Source: Pyrenochaeta sp. MPI-SDFR-AT-0127 (lineage: Eukaryota > Ascomycota > Dothideomycetes > Pleosporales > Cucurbitariaceae). Taken from it: DNA of 64,000 nucleotides. The first letter of the stretch is position 1. Every line of letters starts with the position of its first letter. The notes under the pieces are model-generated. The model did not search any database, had not been told where the DNA came from, and saw nothing but the letters and a program-made list of their open reading frames with translations. Below, piece by piece: positions 9,835-21,342 of this stretch. The stretch is from contig JAGTJM010000025.1 in assembly GCA_020747015.1 (NCBI GenBank), positions 434,001 to 498,000 of the forward strand. Direction: 5' to 3'. Position numbers and translations under genes: made by a program.

Positions 9835-10524
9835 ATGGCGACTAACATTGTAGCTGAGCTAACGCAGCACCTCAACGCCAGGCATCTCTACCCGACCACA
9901 GCATGGCTGCAAAGCTTCGTCTCAACAACACGCCCAAACACTCCGTTGCCCGCCATAAAGCAAACAGCCCTCTTTCGCCTCTTGTCCACCGACATCACAA
10001 CTACCGTTAGCCAGCCAGCGGCCTCTGTTTTCCCTCCCGACATTCTCAAGGGCACAGTACAGTCTCGCTTCCTTGCTGGGCCACTTCTATGCCAAGTGCT
10101 GGATGTTGAAGATATCGGTCATTCGCGGTGGTCACAGGTCGAATCGATTGAGTCGAAAGAGCGTGGAGAAATGACCAAAGGGAGGGAGATTGTGCGAGTT
10201 GTGGAGCAGGAAAACGAAAGTACAGCTGAAGCTACGGCGCCTATCCAGAGCAAGGGACCTTTCAAGCTACTACTACAAGATGCCAAAGGCCTTAAAATCT
10301 ATGCACTAGACCTCATGGGTATCGAGGGGCTAAACACCAGCATGTCCATGGGCGTGAAACTCATTCTGAGGAACTTCGATGTGCGACGAGCTGTCGTTAT
10401 GCTTGAGCCTGGCAATGTGCAAGTTTTGGGTGGGAAGCTGGATGCACTAGACAAAGCCTGGAAAGACGGCCGAAAATCAAGGCTGATGAATGCCGCTAGA
10501 GCAGATGGACAGGCCACAGGATGA
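9835..10524 (+). CDS. RMI1: RecQ-mediated genome instability protein 1 (RMI1) homologue
   Basis: Intronless, 229 residues from ATG at 9835 (context CACAATGG). The N-terminal helical part (ELTQHLNARHLYPTTAWLQ) is followed by the OB-fold block GPLLCQVLDVEDIGHSRWSQ, then LLLQDAKGLKIYALDL, GVKLILRNFDVRRAVVML and VQVLGGKLDALDKAW. This matches the RMI1 N-terminal/OB domain, which binds topoisomerase III with a RecQ helicase (the Sgs1/BLM-Top3-Rmi1 complex) and promotes double Holliday junction dissolution in the nucleus. Length suits the short fungal Rmi1 form. The acidic insert at about 120-140 is typical of the loop that gates Top3. Confidence 0.82.
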   Translation: MATNIVAELTQHLNARHLYPTTAWLQSFVSTTRPNTPLPAIKQTALFRLLSTDITTTVSQPAASVFPPDILKGTVQSRFLAGPLLCQVLDVEDIGHSRWSQVESIESKERGEMTKGREIVRVVEQENESTAEATAPIQSKGPFKLLLQDAKGLKIYALDLMGIEGLNTSMSMGVKLILRNFDVRRAVVMLEPGNVQVLGGKLDALDKAWKDGRKSRLMNAARADGQATG

Positions 10525-11968
10525 AGGTGAAGGCATTATGGCCTTACTGCTTGCAGCCTGTCTTCGCCATCAAAGCACAACTCAAAGACGTGAACGCTCT
10601 CATCTATAACTAGAACGAACATATTAGAAGTTGGAAAAAGCACAACCAGACGAGCGCAACGATATAAGAAAGGAAAGACAAACAAGGTCAGAAGTAGCCA
10701 CCATAGTCATGAGTTTTCTGCTCTGCCTTCACTGTTGGCTGATAGCTGTGGCACATATCGCTCGTTTTGAGTTATGCTTCTCGATCACAGCTATTGATAG
10801 GTGGGGCGTAGTGTAAGCTGTAAGGCTCGACACGACGAGAGATCAATATTGTCGATAAGACAGCCTCTGCGGTACACTGTGGCAATACCCATGCATTCCA
10901 AGAACACCCAAGGAAGTTTTCGGATTCTTAATAGCTTCACTGGCTTCGCAAAGGACTCTTTCTGCGGCTGGCACGGCTCGATTGAGTTGAAGAAAACAAA
11001 TGGTAGTTTACTTACCGTATCAGTGCCTCCCAGATTGACCGCATCCAACGATCAATCCTCGAATCGACCATCTCCCCGGTATGGCACAAGTCCTTGCATG
11101 CTGCCTTTTCAAATTAGCCACAGGACCATTTAGTGTGTGTAACTTGCTTGATAATACTAGCATCCGCAACAGACAACAGCCCCACCTCTATATCGTCATA
11201 ATCCACCATACGGTTTTAATTATAAAGTCCAGAACACGCTCATCCTCACACTTGTGTGGACAAGGTGCAGATGCGATCGTTACGACAGCATCTACAATCT
11301 AGCAGATGAGAATGCATGGAGTTGAAGTCCGCTCATCGGCGTTGCGGTTTCCCTGCCCAGCTCAAGCACCTGCGACATGAAGAATTGCACACAAGATTGC
11401 CCTACATGTCTTCTTGAGGGCATATAGGTAAAACTTGAGGCAGTAAATGCTAGTTATAAGATAGAGAAGTCCCGCTGGCTGAGCTGGACATGGAAATGAA
11501 GAGAGACTTGCCATATTTGCGATGCGAATATGGCACACGCACACAATCCGGATCGAGTGGAGAAAGACGATCACACTGTCTGGTAATACTCTGAAATGTC
11601 TCCTTCCCTTTTAGAAGGTCACATTCCCAGGGTCTTCACGATCGAGGCGCAACGCCTCTGACGAACTCGATCAGCGAGCTTCGCTATATTTCAGGGATTG
11701 TGCAACATGTTGCTCACCCCGCATCGCCCAAACGAACCTGAGTGGTGAAGATCCTCGAGCATTTGAACACGCGACAGCCACAAACAAGCCCTGTCAGCCG
11801 ATGACGTAGCATGATCCTTTGTCCAGTCAAACAGCATATCAACAGTACCCGGTGAAATTCTGGAACTATCTTGCAAATCTCCAAACACATTTCCACAATA
11901 AAACACTGGCCAGCACAATAATTTACAACCGACGAGAGAATAAGTCTTTTCACTTTAGGAAAAGAATA
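10525..11968. other. Intergenic, no gene seen
   Basis: About 1.4 kb with only short open frames (at most 110 codons) lacking motifs. Contains the RMI1 3' flank and the presumed promoter of the small gene at 11969. Confidence 0.45.
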
Positions 11969-12359
11969 ATGGCAAACATCCACGAAGACCACTCTAACCA
12001 ATTTCAAGGTTCGTATTTCGTTTTTCCCCAATGCAACATACCCATTCAGTGCCCAAATACACCAATCTCCAATCTTGCCAACACACCCTCCTTGAACGCT
12101 CAAGAAACTCATCACGCCCCCCTGTGTAGAACCAATATCTCCCACCTCTACCCAGGACGACACGCATAAGTCAACCACTGCCAAGATTGCCGACAAGGTC
12201 AAAGCACCATTCCACAAAGAGAAGGAGATTCCGCCGGACCTGCAAGCTGCCATTGGCGTCATGGAGGAGCGGAAAGCCGAGACGGCAAGGAAGATGGAGG
12301 CCAGTGGCAAGGATCCGAGCGTGCTGAGCGGGAAGCGGATAGATGTAGTTAAGAAGTGA
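11969..12359 (+). CDS. Small hydrophilic protein of unknown function (89 aa)
   Basis: Exons 11969..12008 and 12130..12359, intron 121 bp (donor GTTCGT, acceptor GTGTAG). The product begins MANIHEDHSNQFQ and continues EPISPTSTQDDTHKSTTAK, then KIADKVKAPFHKEKEIPPDL, then QAAIGVMEERKAETARKMEA and GKRIDVVKK with TGA. It is charged and probably helical, with no signal peptide or membrane segment. Codon use and the run of sensible residues in exon 2 support coding. The exon 1 choice is less certain, because another acceptor (CCCAG at 12148-12152) gives a frame with an early stop. A 237-codon open frame on the opposite strand is its mirror image and was rejected. Confidence 0.5.
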
Positions 12360-13134
12360 GCGAACAATTTTTTTCTTCCCCTTCGATCAGAAAGTGTTAG
12401 GGATATACTGATGCGATTAGCTAGCAACTTTGACCCGAGTCTTGGTCACCAGGCTTGAGGACGGGGCATAATGCTGCTGGGTAGGGCTGAGTTGTTCATG
12501 TATGAATGAGTGGGTGTGCCTCAGGGGGGAAAAGTACAGATTGTAACAGTAAACAGTATCGAGTAGTGCCTTTTTTTCTGGCCTTCATATCGAGCAGTGG
12601 ATGTCTTTGTTCACCTCTCTTTTTCTTTAAAGACTGAAGAACTAAAAAATTCGCTTTATTAGTATCTTACATCTTACCAATGCATGTTGTAGATCACAAC
12701 CCAGTGCAAGCAGCTTGGGCTATTTGCAAGATATCCGAACCCATTCTAGCAATTGAGCTGGACGTTGTAATGACACTCCTCGAGTTTGAAAATAACTGTG
12801 CTGAATGATAAGATTTATGAGGCTTTGCTTGCCAAACCATCCATTCCATTGGAGGGTGTAAAATGAAGCACAGTAAAGATTCAAATCACAAACAATAGCA
12901 GCAGCGAAAAAGAGTTAGATGATAAATAATGTATGCAATTTTTAAGGTTGAAGAGATGTGGGTATAATAATATCAACAGTAGAGAAGAAAAGTGAAACCA
13001 AATATGCAGTGCTGAATTTTCCCCCTCCTCTTTATGCCAGATTAATAGGCTTCCCTTGTCCACATGGACCATGCAAGAGCTCCCGAAAACATTACAAGCA
13101 CGCCTGCAAACGCCATTCGCGCCATGTCTAGCCT
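12360..13134. other. Intergenic, convergent 3' flanks
   Basis: 3' flanks of the plus-strand small gene and the minus-strand GH20 gene. No coding frame or repeat recognised. Confidence 0.5.
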
Positions 13135-14967
13135 TCAATTCGTATGCAGCGCTGTCTGGTTCTGATACAAATCACACTCATGTGGGTGCTGAAGGCAGTA
13201 CTTGGGCATGAGTGGGCTGGCAGCAACACCATTCGCGACAAGATACTCCCTGAAGTTGAGGATGCGCTGAGTGAGCTCGGTGGTGCGCTTGTTGCCATTC
13301 TCGTCGCGGTTACCAGACCACACGAGTTCAGCAAGAGCAGCGGCACGCGGCCACATCTTCTGGCTAATGACTACGTCGTCGACTTGCTCCGACCATAGAG
13401 GCGCAATGGCGCCTTGGACGAGGGCTTTTTGGGTATCGGTAAGGTTGAAAGTAAAGTCATAGTCGTAGATACGCTGCCATGTCTTGTATGGGGCGCACCA
13501 AGAGCCGCCACCAGCACCCCAGTTGAAGTTGGGGCTGCCGTCTGATGCGTTGGGGTTGATCATGACGTTGTAACGGGGATCGTTGGATACCCAGCCGCCA
13601 TATCCGCAGTCGAGGTAGACAAAGTCTGAGCTGGAAACAATGACACGGTATCCCTCGGCGGTAAGCTTGGAGATGTGATCGAGGCCGTTGTTCCAGGCTT
13701 GCATGATAATGTCCTTGGGTACTTCGCCGGTCGCGGCGACGGCGGCGGAGAGCCTCACGTCTTCCCACATGACGAAGGTCTTGTTAGCCTGTGCGCGGAA
13801 ATTGGGGATCGCGCGGTCGACCCAGTATTGGTATAGGTCACCCATGGTCTTTCCAGAGTCGAAAAATTGGACAGCTAGGGAGCTGAAGTTATTGCAGTTG
13901 AGGAACAATTCGTCGCCGCCAATGTGGAACCAGTTGTCTGGGAAGATGGCAGCCATTTCCTTGTACACCTTGCCGGTAACTTCGTAAGTCTTGTTATTAA
14001 GGATATCGAGCTGGCCCGGGTTGGGCTGGACAGCAGTGTGCAGAGGCCAGACATCGTTGGACCACCAGCTGTCGGTGCAAGTGAGAATGCTCTCGTCAAT
14101 TTGCTTCCATCCAGAACTGGCGTGGCCGGGCATATCGATTTCGGGGATAATGCGGACGCCACGGGCTGCGGCGTAGCTTACGATTTCTTTCAGAGTATCC
14201 TGGCTAAAGACTTCATTTGCGGAGTAGGCGTCTTCTGTCATTTCAGGGAAGGCAGCAATTTCAACGGCCCACGATTGGCTGTCCACGAGATGCCAATGCA
14301 GGACGTTCAGCTTGGAGAGCGACATGCCGTCGACTTGCTCGAAGATTTTCTTCTTGGAGATGTAGTTTCGACCAGTGTCGATCATGATTCCGCGAACTGG
14401 ATAGAGTGGCTTGTCCTGGATGGAGACGGGTTGCTCGATGATGAGATTGCCGCTGCCATCGTTGATGACGAGTTGCTGGAGGGTGGTAAGAGCATGGAGA
14501 GCACCATAGACGGTTTGTGCGGAAATTTGGACACTGTCGGATCCTGAGGCAAGTTCCAAGTCATACGACTCGTCGACGCCATGTTGGAGCTGGGCGTGTG
14601 TGTCGGACACATCAACCTTGACTTTAGTAATGGTGGTTGTGCAATTTCCGGTGCCGTATTGCCGCTTGTGCTTCCTCCGTGACGCAGCACCGGTTGGGGT
14701 GGGGAAAGGCTGGAATTCTCGGATTGGGGCTTCTGTGGCGGCGGGTATCCATTTCAGCTCAGTGATGGTACCGGTAACACGATCAAAAGCATTCTTGAGG
14801 ACCTCGTGATCGGGAGCCTCGAGGGTGACGGAGCCAAAGGAGAAGCAGCCAGAGGTGCCCCAGGTAATGTTGGCAGGCTTGGGGAGGGGATTGGCAGCAA
14901 CAGCTTCAGCATGGCCAGCAAACAATGCTGTAGCCGTGACTGCGGTCGCCAAGAGGAAGTCACGCAT
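13135..14967 (-). CDS. Secreted beta-N-acetylhexosaminidase, GH20
   Basis: Single exon, 610 residues. Signal peptide of about 20-24 residues (LLATAVTATALFAGHAEA), then a propeptide-like zone ending at a basic Kex2-type site RRKHKRQ (97-103), as in fungal NagA-type enzymes. The GH20b domain precedes the catalytic barrel, which starts around RGIMIDTGRNYI. The barrel contains LNVLHWHLVDSQSW, VRIIPEIDMPGHASSGW and the catalytic Asp-Glu pair in FHIGGDE (Asp352, Glu353). Aromatic substrate-pocket residues lie in MWEDV and QAWNNG. It releases terminal GlcNAc/GalNAc from chitin oligomers and glycans outside the cell or in the wall. About 600 residues is the usual length, and all key residues are present. 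Confidence 0.93.
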   Translation of the reverse strand: MRDFLLATAVTATALFAGHAEAVAANPLPKPANITWGTSGCFSFGSVTLEAPDHEVLKNAFDRVTGTITELKWIPAATEAPIREFQPFPTPTGAASRRKHKRQYGTGNCTTTITKVKVDVSDTHAQLQHGVDESYDLELASGSDSVQISAQTVYGALHALTTLQQLVINDGSGNLIIEQPVSIQDKPLYPVRGIMIDTGRNYISKKKIFEQVDGMSLSKLNVLHWHLVDSQSWAVEIAAFPEMTEDAYSANEVFSQDTLKEIVSYAAARGVRIIPEIDMPGHASSGWKQIDESILTCTDSWWSNDVWPLHTAVQPNPGQLDILNNKTYEVTGKVYKEMAAIFPDNWFHIGGDELFLNCNNFSSLAVQFFDSGKTMGDLYQYWVDRAIPNFRAQANKTFVMWEDVRLSAAVAATGEVPKDIIMQAWNNGLDHISKLTAEGYRVIVSSSDFVYLDCGYGGWVSNDPRYNVMINPNASDGSPNFNWGAGGGSWCAPYKTWQRIYDYDFTFNLTDTQKALVQGAIAPLWSEQVDDVVISQKMWPRAAALAELVWSGNRDENGNKRTTELTQRILNFREYLVANGVAASPLMPKYCLQHPHECDLYQNQTALHTN

Positions 14968-15733
14968 CGTGGTCGTCGTGTGTCGATATAGGTGGGGTTG
15001 GACTGAGGGAAACTAGCAGGAAGGGAGCGACTTTAAGGAGACGGAGAGACGAGCGCCAGGCTTTGTATGAAACAAAGGAAACGACCTGGCATGGTCCGTG
15101 GAGGGCGAAAAAGGAGGATTATTTTAAGTGACGGCGCCGTTCAGCTGTTGAGCTGCGCCCAGGAAGGAAATAGAGCAGCAGGGCCGCGCCGGGGAGACCC
15201 ATCCATTCACTGGTGATCAAGGCACGCGCGCCGGGGGGCGGCCCCCCCAGGATGGAATGCAGCGGCCAGATAGGCCAGCATTTGCTCAGCCTTGCTGCAC
15301 AGTGGCCCCAACGCCTCTTGAGCCTCTCTCGACTGCAACCATGCCCACCACTTGTCCCCGCGCCGCACTGCATGCTCGAGACCAGTGGCTGCCGTGTGCT
15401 GCAACATACCCCTCCTGCAAACGCATGCTGGATACCACACGTCTCGCTGCCATGGCCGCGCCGTTGTCGAGACGCTGCTGACGACCTGCCCAGGCGGGCA
15501 TGGCTTTTTGGCTTTTGGCTGCTGAACCATGTCCCCACCACCCGGCCGCAGATCGGTCCTATGCGCTAAAACAAACGGCTGCCACCCCCGGATGTGCATG
15601 TTTCGTGCTACCGTACCTTGACCCTCCACCCACTGTGACAGGTCGCATCGGTGCATCTTGGTGGGCCTGGTGACAGATGTCTGCGAGGGCGCTCGTCATG
15701 AGGAGGAACGAGGTGTTGGCCGACAGTTGGTGA

Positions 15734-15765
15734 TGGTGGTGGTGGTGGTGGTGGTGGTGGTGGTG
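15734..15765. repeat. (TGG)n microsatellite
   Basis: 32 bases of uninterrupted TGG repeat, about ten units, lying about 770 bp upstream of the GH20 start codon. Such tracts are length-variable between strains. Confidence 0.9.
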
Positions 15766-15886
15766 ACAACAACATGCAGTCAAGCAAAGCATTTTGTGAA
15801 GGATGCACAATGCATTGACTAGACAACCTTTGGGCATAATCCATGCCGACGCGCAATGGAAGGCGCCGCACTGCTGCCAACCAATT

Positions 15887-15903
15887 GCGGCGGCGGCGGC
15901 GGC
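15887..15903. repeat. (GCG)n short tract
   Basis: 17 bases of GCG repeat in the same GC-rich interval. Confidence 0.7.
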
Positions 15904-16353
15904 TTGATGCTCCCGCCAGCTACTCACTTGACTTGCCATCTCACAAAACACCACCCACTGCTGACGACACGCCTCAATCCTCGTCAAACTCCCCCTTCCT
16001 TTGGCCCCCCCAGCCACAGGCAGCAGACGTCAGTCCCCTTCATCTCGCGAGATTACACATCTGCTCGTCTCTTCTTCCCGCTGAGAGAAAGGAGACGTGC
16101 ATAAGCCTAATTTGCCCTTTCTCCATGCTTCGTCCGCATCCGGGATCCCTGCTCCTTGGAGACAAGGCAAGATTTGCGTTGGGATGATGCTTCCCCCCAG
16201 TCTTGTCCTAATCTTGGAATCAACATGCCCGAGCCTACGAGACACTCATCGCGCTTTGTCCTGGTGTTTCACATTGATGTTGGGTTCGCTGTGGGGGGCG
16301 GCCAACGATTTCATTCGGGGGCCACTCCACCATTCGGACCGCTGGATACTTGT

Positions 16354-16370
16354 GAACGAACGAACGAACG
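16354..16370. repeat. (GAAC)4 short tandem repeat
   Basis: Four GAAC units plus G, in the 3' flank of the GT8 gene. Confidence 0.75.
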
Positions 16371-16499
16371 CGAGGAGCATCCTCAACCATATTGTCATGA
16401 CATGAGCATCACATCGGTAGTTCCAATGTGGGACGAACATGCAGGTACACGCCATTACGGTAATCCACCAAACTTTGTCTACACCGCTGCTCTCCTGCC

Positions 16500-17767
16500 T
16501 CAGCTCGCTACCAAAGTTGCAGCGCTGGAAGCTGCCGTTCCCTCAGCCCGCGGCGCAGCATGCTCAGTTCCAGTCGTAGCGTTTTGTGGCTGCCCGGTTC
16601 CTTTGATACTCTCCCAATCCGGCGCTGGCACACTCAGCAGCTTGCAGATGTCTCGCCTTCGATGCCTAAAATCATCATACAAGTGCTTCCATATCCGTCT
16701 CTCTGCACACGTCCCTTCGTGGCTGCCGCCGCAATCAGGCTGTATCGCCTCCAGTCCCTTCAGCGGCCACATGATCCATGGCTTGGGCAATGGTGAATCG
16801 CTGAACTGGACCACCTTTGCCTCCTTGTACACCTTGTCCGCATCCCATGTCGCGTCTGCGTTGCCCAAGTAAGCTGAATGGTCGTGACGCCTGAATTCCC
16901 CTGTGACAAGACCATACGCCCTGTGAGGTAGCACCATGGCGCTCTCTTCAAACCGCTCATTGACCAGCTCCATGTCAACTCTGTGTGCATTGACAAGCAT
17001 CTCGTTGCCTCCTTCACGTATTATATTCTTAAACCTGTCAAACTCCTTCAAGCTAGGCTTTATCACCATGAGCATTGACGACAGCGGCCACGGCTTGCTC
17101 TCTGTCAAGTATGCGCGGGGCATTGCTATCGGCGTCTCAGGGAGGAGGAACAATTCATCGAGGGACTGGAGGAGCGTAATGTCCGAGTCTAGGGCAACTA
17201 CGCGATCGTAGTACTCCAGCGAGAAAGCCATCAACTTGGTAACAGACTTGTCCCGTATTCCTGTCCACTTGCCTGCAACGTCGTTAGTTGCATCCTTGCA
17301 CCGGATTCGCCTTACAGCGACGATTGTGGACATGTATGACCCGTGCCTTTTGTACGACCCTCGACTATCAGAGGCTTGGTCGGCTGGAGCTTGACTTTGT
17401 ATTTGTCCCGCGCCAAAAGAAGTAGTTGACTCTCCCGATCCTTCGAGCTCTCTACCTTGGTGTCCCAATACTCGGGGTAGAAGAGCACGCGATCTGCTTT
17501 GCTGCCATATCTGGCGAGCGCGTCAAGCAGGAGGACCGCATGGCACAGAGTTGCGTCGTCTGTCGCGTATAAGCTGTATGCGTAGTTTGTCCAATTGATG
17601 TTCAAGGCATCTCCACGCTGGGCCGATGCTTTGCTCGAAGGATACAGCAGCCAGCATACAAAGACGAAGATGGCGAGATAGCAGGCATACCGACGGCGCC
17701 AGCGGAAGGCGCGCAATTCACTCCCCTCGGTGAATCGCGGAAGCTCATCAGATCGTTTCCGACGCAT
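16500..17767 (-). CDS. Golgi-type GT8 glycosyltransferase (GNT1/glycogenin-like fold)
   Basis: Exons 17356..17767 and 16500..17272, 394 residues. The 83 bp intron ends CTAACGACGTTGCAG. A donor 3 bases further upstream would also stay in frame and delete one residue. Residues 1-28 are basic, followed by one membrane anchor (YACYLAIFVFVCWLLY), so a type II Golgi protein is likely. The catalytic domain includes TNYAYSLYATDDATLCHAVL, DRVLFYPEYWD, SVTKLMAFSLEYYDRVVALD and the metal-binding DSD motif at 166-168. PIAMPRAYLTE and HRAYGLVTGEF follow. This is the GT8 arrangement seen in fungal GNT1-type N-acetylglucosaminyltransferases. Substrate is not determined by sequence. The last 40 residues are low-complexity Thr/Ala. 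Confidence 0.8.
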
Positions 17768-18321
17768 GTTGTCGTCGGCCGGTGTTGAAGGCTAGCATTT
17801 TGGTGGTTGTGCTGCACTGTCAGCGGTCCTTCGTTGGTTCACGCACCGTCCAGGGACGTGCGGAGTTACTTAGACTGTGGCACAAAGATCGCTCAACAGC
17901 CCTGCGAAGATCCCTTTCTTCCCAGAGTGACGAAGCAATCAGTCTTCCTGCAGAATTTGATTGATTGTCCAGTTCATCAGAGCCGTCTAGCCTGCCTACC
18001 GCACTAAAATTCATCACGCCTTATGCAATCTGCGTCAAATGGTGCAAGGGTTTGAACATATGTCGATTTGGGTCACTTGAACGAATCACAGGCGCAAGGA
18101 GAACATTATGGGAGGGAACAAGATACGGTATCTTATTGCCTTATGCCGAGGTCACTTTTCATATGGTATCAGACATCCCAAAACGCCGTAGCTGAGCGTG
18201 TCCCGCCGGCGTCGAAATTCGAACATCGTGCTTGGACTAATCCTCATTCAGCTATATAGCTCCCTCTATGGCATGTATCGTCATTCCGTCATGTTCGTCA
18301 AGCACCATATCGTGCAAACGT
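17768..18321. other. Intergenic, GT8 upstream region
   Basis: 5' flank of the GT8 gene and 3' flank of RPL12, both on the minus strand. No further coding frame supported. Confidence 0.5.
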
Positions 18322-18997
18322 TTACTCCTCGGGAACTAGATTCTGTTAGTGAAAAGACTTGCACGAAATTTGAAGCTAGACCTACTCTCAATCTCGCCAG
18401 ACTCGATGTCATCCGACACGGCCTTGGGGCTGCGGCCGTCAACCTGGCAGCCAGTGGAGAAAGCAGTTCCGAGGATCTCCTTGACGGTACCCTTGAGGTC
18501 CTTGGCCATGGACTTGAACCTCATGGTGCGGGCAATGGCAATGATCTCATCAAGAGGAATGCTCTTGGTGTGCTTGATGTTCTTCTCCTTCTTGCGGTCC
18601 CTGGGAGGCTCCTTAAGGGCCTTGATGACGAGCGAAGAGGCGGAAGGAACGACTGAGACAGCGGCTTGACGATTCTGAATGGTCAACTTGACGGTGACGC
18701 GCAGACCCTTCCAGTCTCCGGTGGCCTTGGCGATATCTTCACCAACCTCTATATCACGTATTAGCAGACCGCCTCGCATGCAACGTCTTCTATGCGCGCT
18801 CTAGTAGTTTTCTGGTGAACGTACTCTTTGGTGACAGACCGAGGGGACCAATCTTGGGGGCAAGTGCGGAGGAGGCACCGACTTCACCACCTGTCGCGCG
18901 GAGGTGGATAACCTTAACCTCGGTGGGATCGATCTTGGGAGCTGGAACGTCGTTAGCCTGGCTGTCGCAGCCGACCAGAAGGATGATACTCACGCAT
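18322..18997 (-). CDS. RPL12: 60S ribosomal protein L12 (uL11)
   Basis: Four exons: 18994..18997, 18825..18941, 18386..18748 and 18322..18335 (introns 52, 76 and 50 bp), giving 165 residues, the normal length. The first exon holds only ATG and one base. The last encodes only the final residues IPEE and the stop. The spliced protein reads MPPKIDPTEVKVIHLRATGG, then SSALAPKIGPLGLSPKKVGE, DIAKATGDWKGLRVTVKLTI, KEPPRDRKKEKNIKHTKSIP and a C-terminus SDDIESGEIEIPEE. uL11 forms the base of the ribosomal stalk with 25S rRNA and P-proteins and helps recruit elongation factors. All splice sites are supported by exact restoration of this highly conserved sequence. Confidence 0.95.
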
Positions 18998-21342
18998 GGC
19001 TAGTGCGAGAGGTTGTCAATCGAATCTGATCTACGGGAAAGACTGATGTCGAGGTTGGTGAGGAAAAAGTTCGAGCAGCGCCTTCGATATTCAACGCCAT
19101 GTGGTGGGGGACCCCGAAGCGAGCCTTGGCTGCGCTTGTCCCGATGGGTGATGGACCGTCTCAACCTGCCGCACCCCCGACACTTTGGAGAGGAAAGGCA
19201 AGACATCTATAACTTGAACTCAAAGGTCTAGCCTACCTTGATGTCTAGCCACACCTCTGTTGTCTTAAACTCGTTGCAACTAGCTGCTAACATGTCTTTT
19301 CCCTGCATGGCAGACCGCCACGAGAATCTTCCTGAATCCAACCGAGACGTGCGGACACTTGGATGAGCTTAAGAGCATATTGAATGCCGACATAGCGTTG
19401 TATCCATTTCATTGATCATTCAATATCTACAAATTGTTGGTGCTCCTCGCAAATCAGGTCTAGCATTCAATGTAGGTTCGCCAGCAGCTTACCACGTATA
19501 CATTCACTTGAATGCACAACCACGCACGCGATCATGTATATGACTTCCACGAGCCCCATATGCGGATACATATAGTCTGAATACCTCACACTGAGCTATC
19601 GCAGTCATTAGAGTACACGATCAAACAAGCCTCAACATGCGTCTCTTGGTCAACTACCACGACATACGAAGATGTTGTGACGCTTCTGGATCCCGGTTTC
19701 TTCAGATGCATTCCCAAGTCTGTTGCCTAAATAAATTGCTTTTTAGCAGCACTAACATAGCCAAGGAACTCGATTATGCGAATAGTAATGCAGCTCCGCA
19801 GGAAGACGAGCAGCGCCAAATATCCAAAGGACAGAAGGAGTCGGAGGACGACCACAACAAGGCGCATACCAGCACCAAAGTCTTTGTCATTGACCCTGAT
19901 TCCAAAGGCAGAATGCCGAAATCAAACTTACCTCTCCCCCCTACCGAACTGCATGATGGCCGGCTTTTTAGGAAAGTAGGTTGAATCTGTCCGGGGAGAT
20001 GCAGTGATGGTCGAAAGACAATCGGCCCAATGTTGTTCATGGGTGCGGCAATTATTGACAACAGCTTTAATGTTACTTGCCTTTTCACTTGACGATGTCT
20101 ACTTCTCCAAACACGTCTCATGTTTAGGTGGTTAGCATGGTCACCGTCTGCTAGTGTTTTCGGCTTTGGCGTGTGCTTATTGACGAGAACGTATGTGTCT
20201 TGAGGTTATAGTATTGTTTCTTCCATCAAGGTCGTATTTTCTGACACGATCCTCGGTTTGAGCTGAATGTACATTGGAGAGGTCCGGAAACCATCATGCA
20301 TCATTAACACTCACGCTTGTACTAGCAACCATCTCAGTCATTGGGGAATAGACTCAAGGGCACCTGTGTTCCCGGATTACATGTTGAGCTGTCGTCAGCC
20401 TGCAAGTATCAGTCTAGAAAGGAAGTACTATGAAGCTAACATCAACGGTGGTTCCAGGGCAAGTAGAGTCGAAAAGAGACCCAGAAAGGAGTACCTCGAA
20501 CAACAACATCATTATTCGCAAATCACACGCTGTGGATGTATGGATAGATCCGGCTGACTCTGCAAGTATTCGTAGTGGGGATAGCTGCACTGCTGTTCTC
20601 GTATCGAACCGCCGAAAGAAGGCGCATCGGCGATTGCTCGCCCATCCGGGGTACAACCTTGCTTCAACGTACGATCCGATGTCTTGCATGCAAGGCATGA
20701 TCAGAAGTGGAGTGAGCGAAAATTGAGCGAACAAGTATGTAAGTTAGCTGTTTCCGGCGGGTCTGGGCCTCGATCGTTCCCTGGAATCCTCGCAATGATG
20801 CCTATCGTGGTATGCTTCATCGGGACAATCCCGTGACTTGAAAGGACCAGAGTTTGACAATACCATCTCGGAAGTTTGGTTATCATTTTCGGGTATTGTT
20901 CGGATTTTTCTCTTCATTACTCCAGACGCAGCCCAAAAACACTTCCATCTGAAATTGCTTGCAGTGAAGAAGCACTGTGGTAACACCCCCATAGTACCTT
21001 TCAGACTTAAAGACCCTTATTCCAGAACGCAGATCACCTACCTTGAGAGAGCCCACGATCAAGAGTTTTGATCTATCACAGTGTGTGAAGCGTGTCGGAG
21101 GCCTTCACTTGGCTCAGCAAACATTGTGTGTTCTCCATTGTTATGTCCCCCAAATACCTTGGCCATCTCTTCGACCTCCATCTTCGCACCGCCCTAGATT
21201 GATAAGCATATCCTATTCACACAATGAGAAGATATTTTTCTTCACCCTAGTATATCACGCGGCATATATAGGAGTTAGAAGAACCCCTACTGCATCCTTC
21301 GCCAGAGACTCGGCCTTGAGCGATACAGTTGTGAAACAAAAC
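18998..21342. other. Gene-poor interval downstream of no known gene
   Basis: Begins with the RPL12 promoter (minus strand). Beyond that, several frames of 60-115 codons occur on both strands (for example 19637-19984 and 20430-20726, plus) without motifs, splice support or family resemblance. No repeat or transposon signature recognised. Confidence 0.45.

Larger units (their letters stand above)
14968..16499. other. GC-rich promoter-side interval with simple repeats
   Basis: 5' flank of the minus-strand GH20 gene and 3' flank of the GT8 gene. It is GC-rich, with polypurine/polypyrimidine patches and three simple repeats (TGG, GCG and GAAC). The long open frames on both strands are low-complexity products of this composition and carry no motif. 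Confidence 0.5.

Noticed and set aside
11714..12427. 237-codon minus-strand frame with hydrophobic stretches
   Set aside because: It is antisense to the better-supported 89-residue spliced gene, has no motif, and its hydrophobicity is the complement of charged codons.
13924..14547. 207-codon plus-strand frame
   Set aside because: Exact antisense of the GH20 catalytic domain.
15119..16187. Several long frames on both strands in the GC-rich interval
   Set aside because: Products are His/Pro/Arg low-complexity runs from TGG and GCG repeats; no start context, motif or splice pattern.
19637..19984. 115-codon plus-strand frame
   Set aside because: Hydrophilic, no motif, no splice or promoter support, antisense frame equally open.
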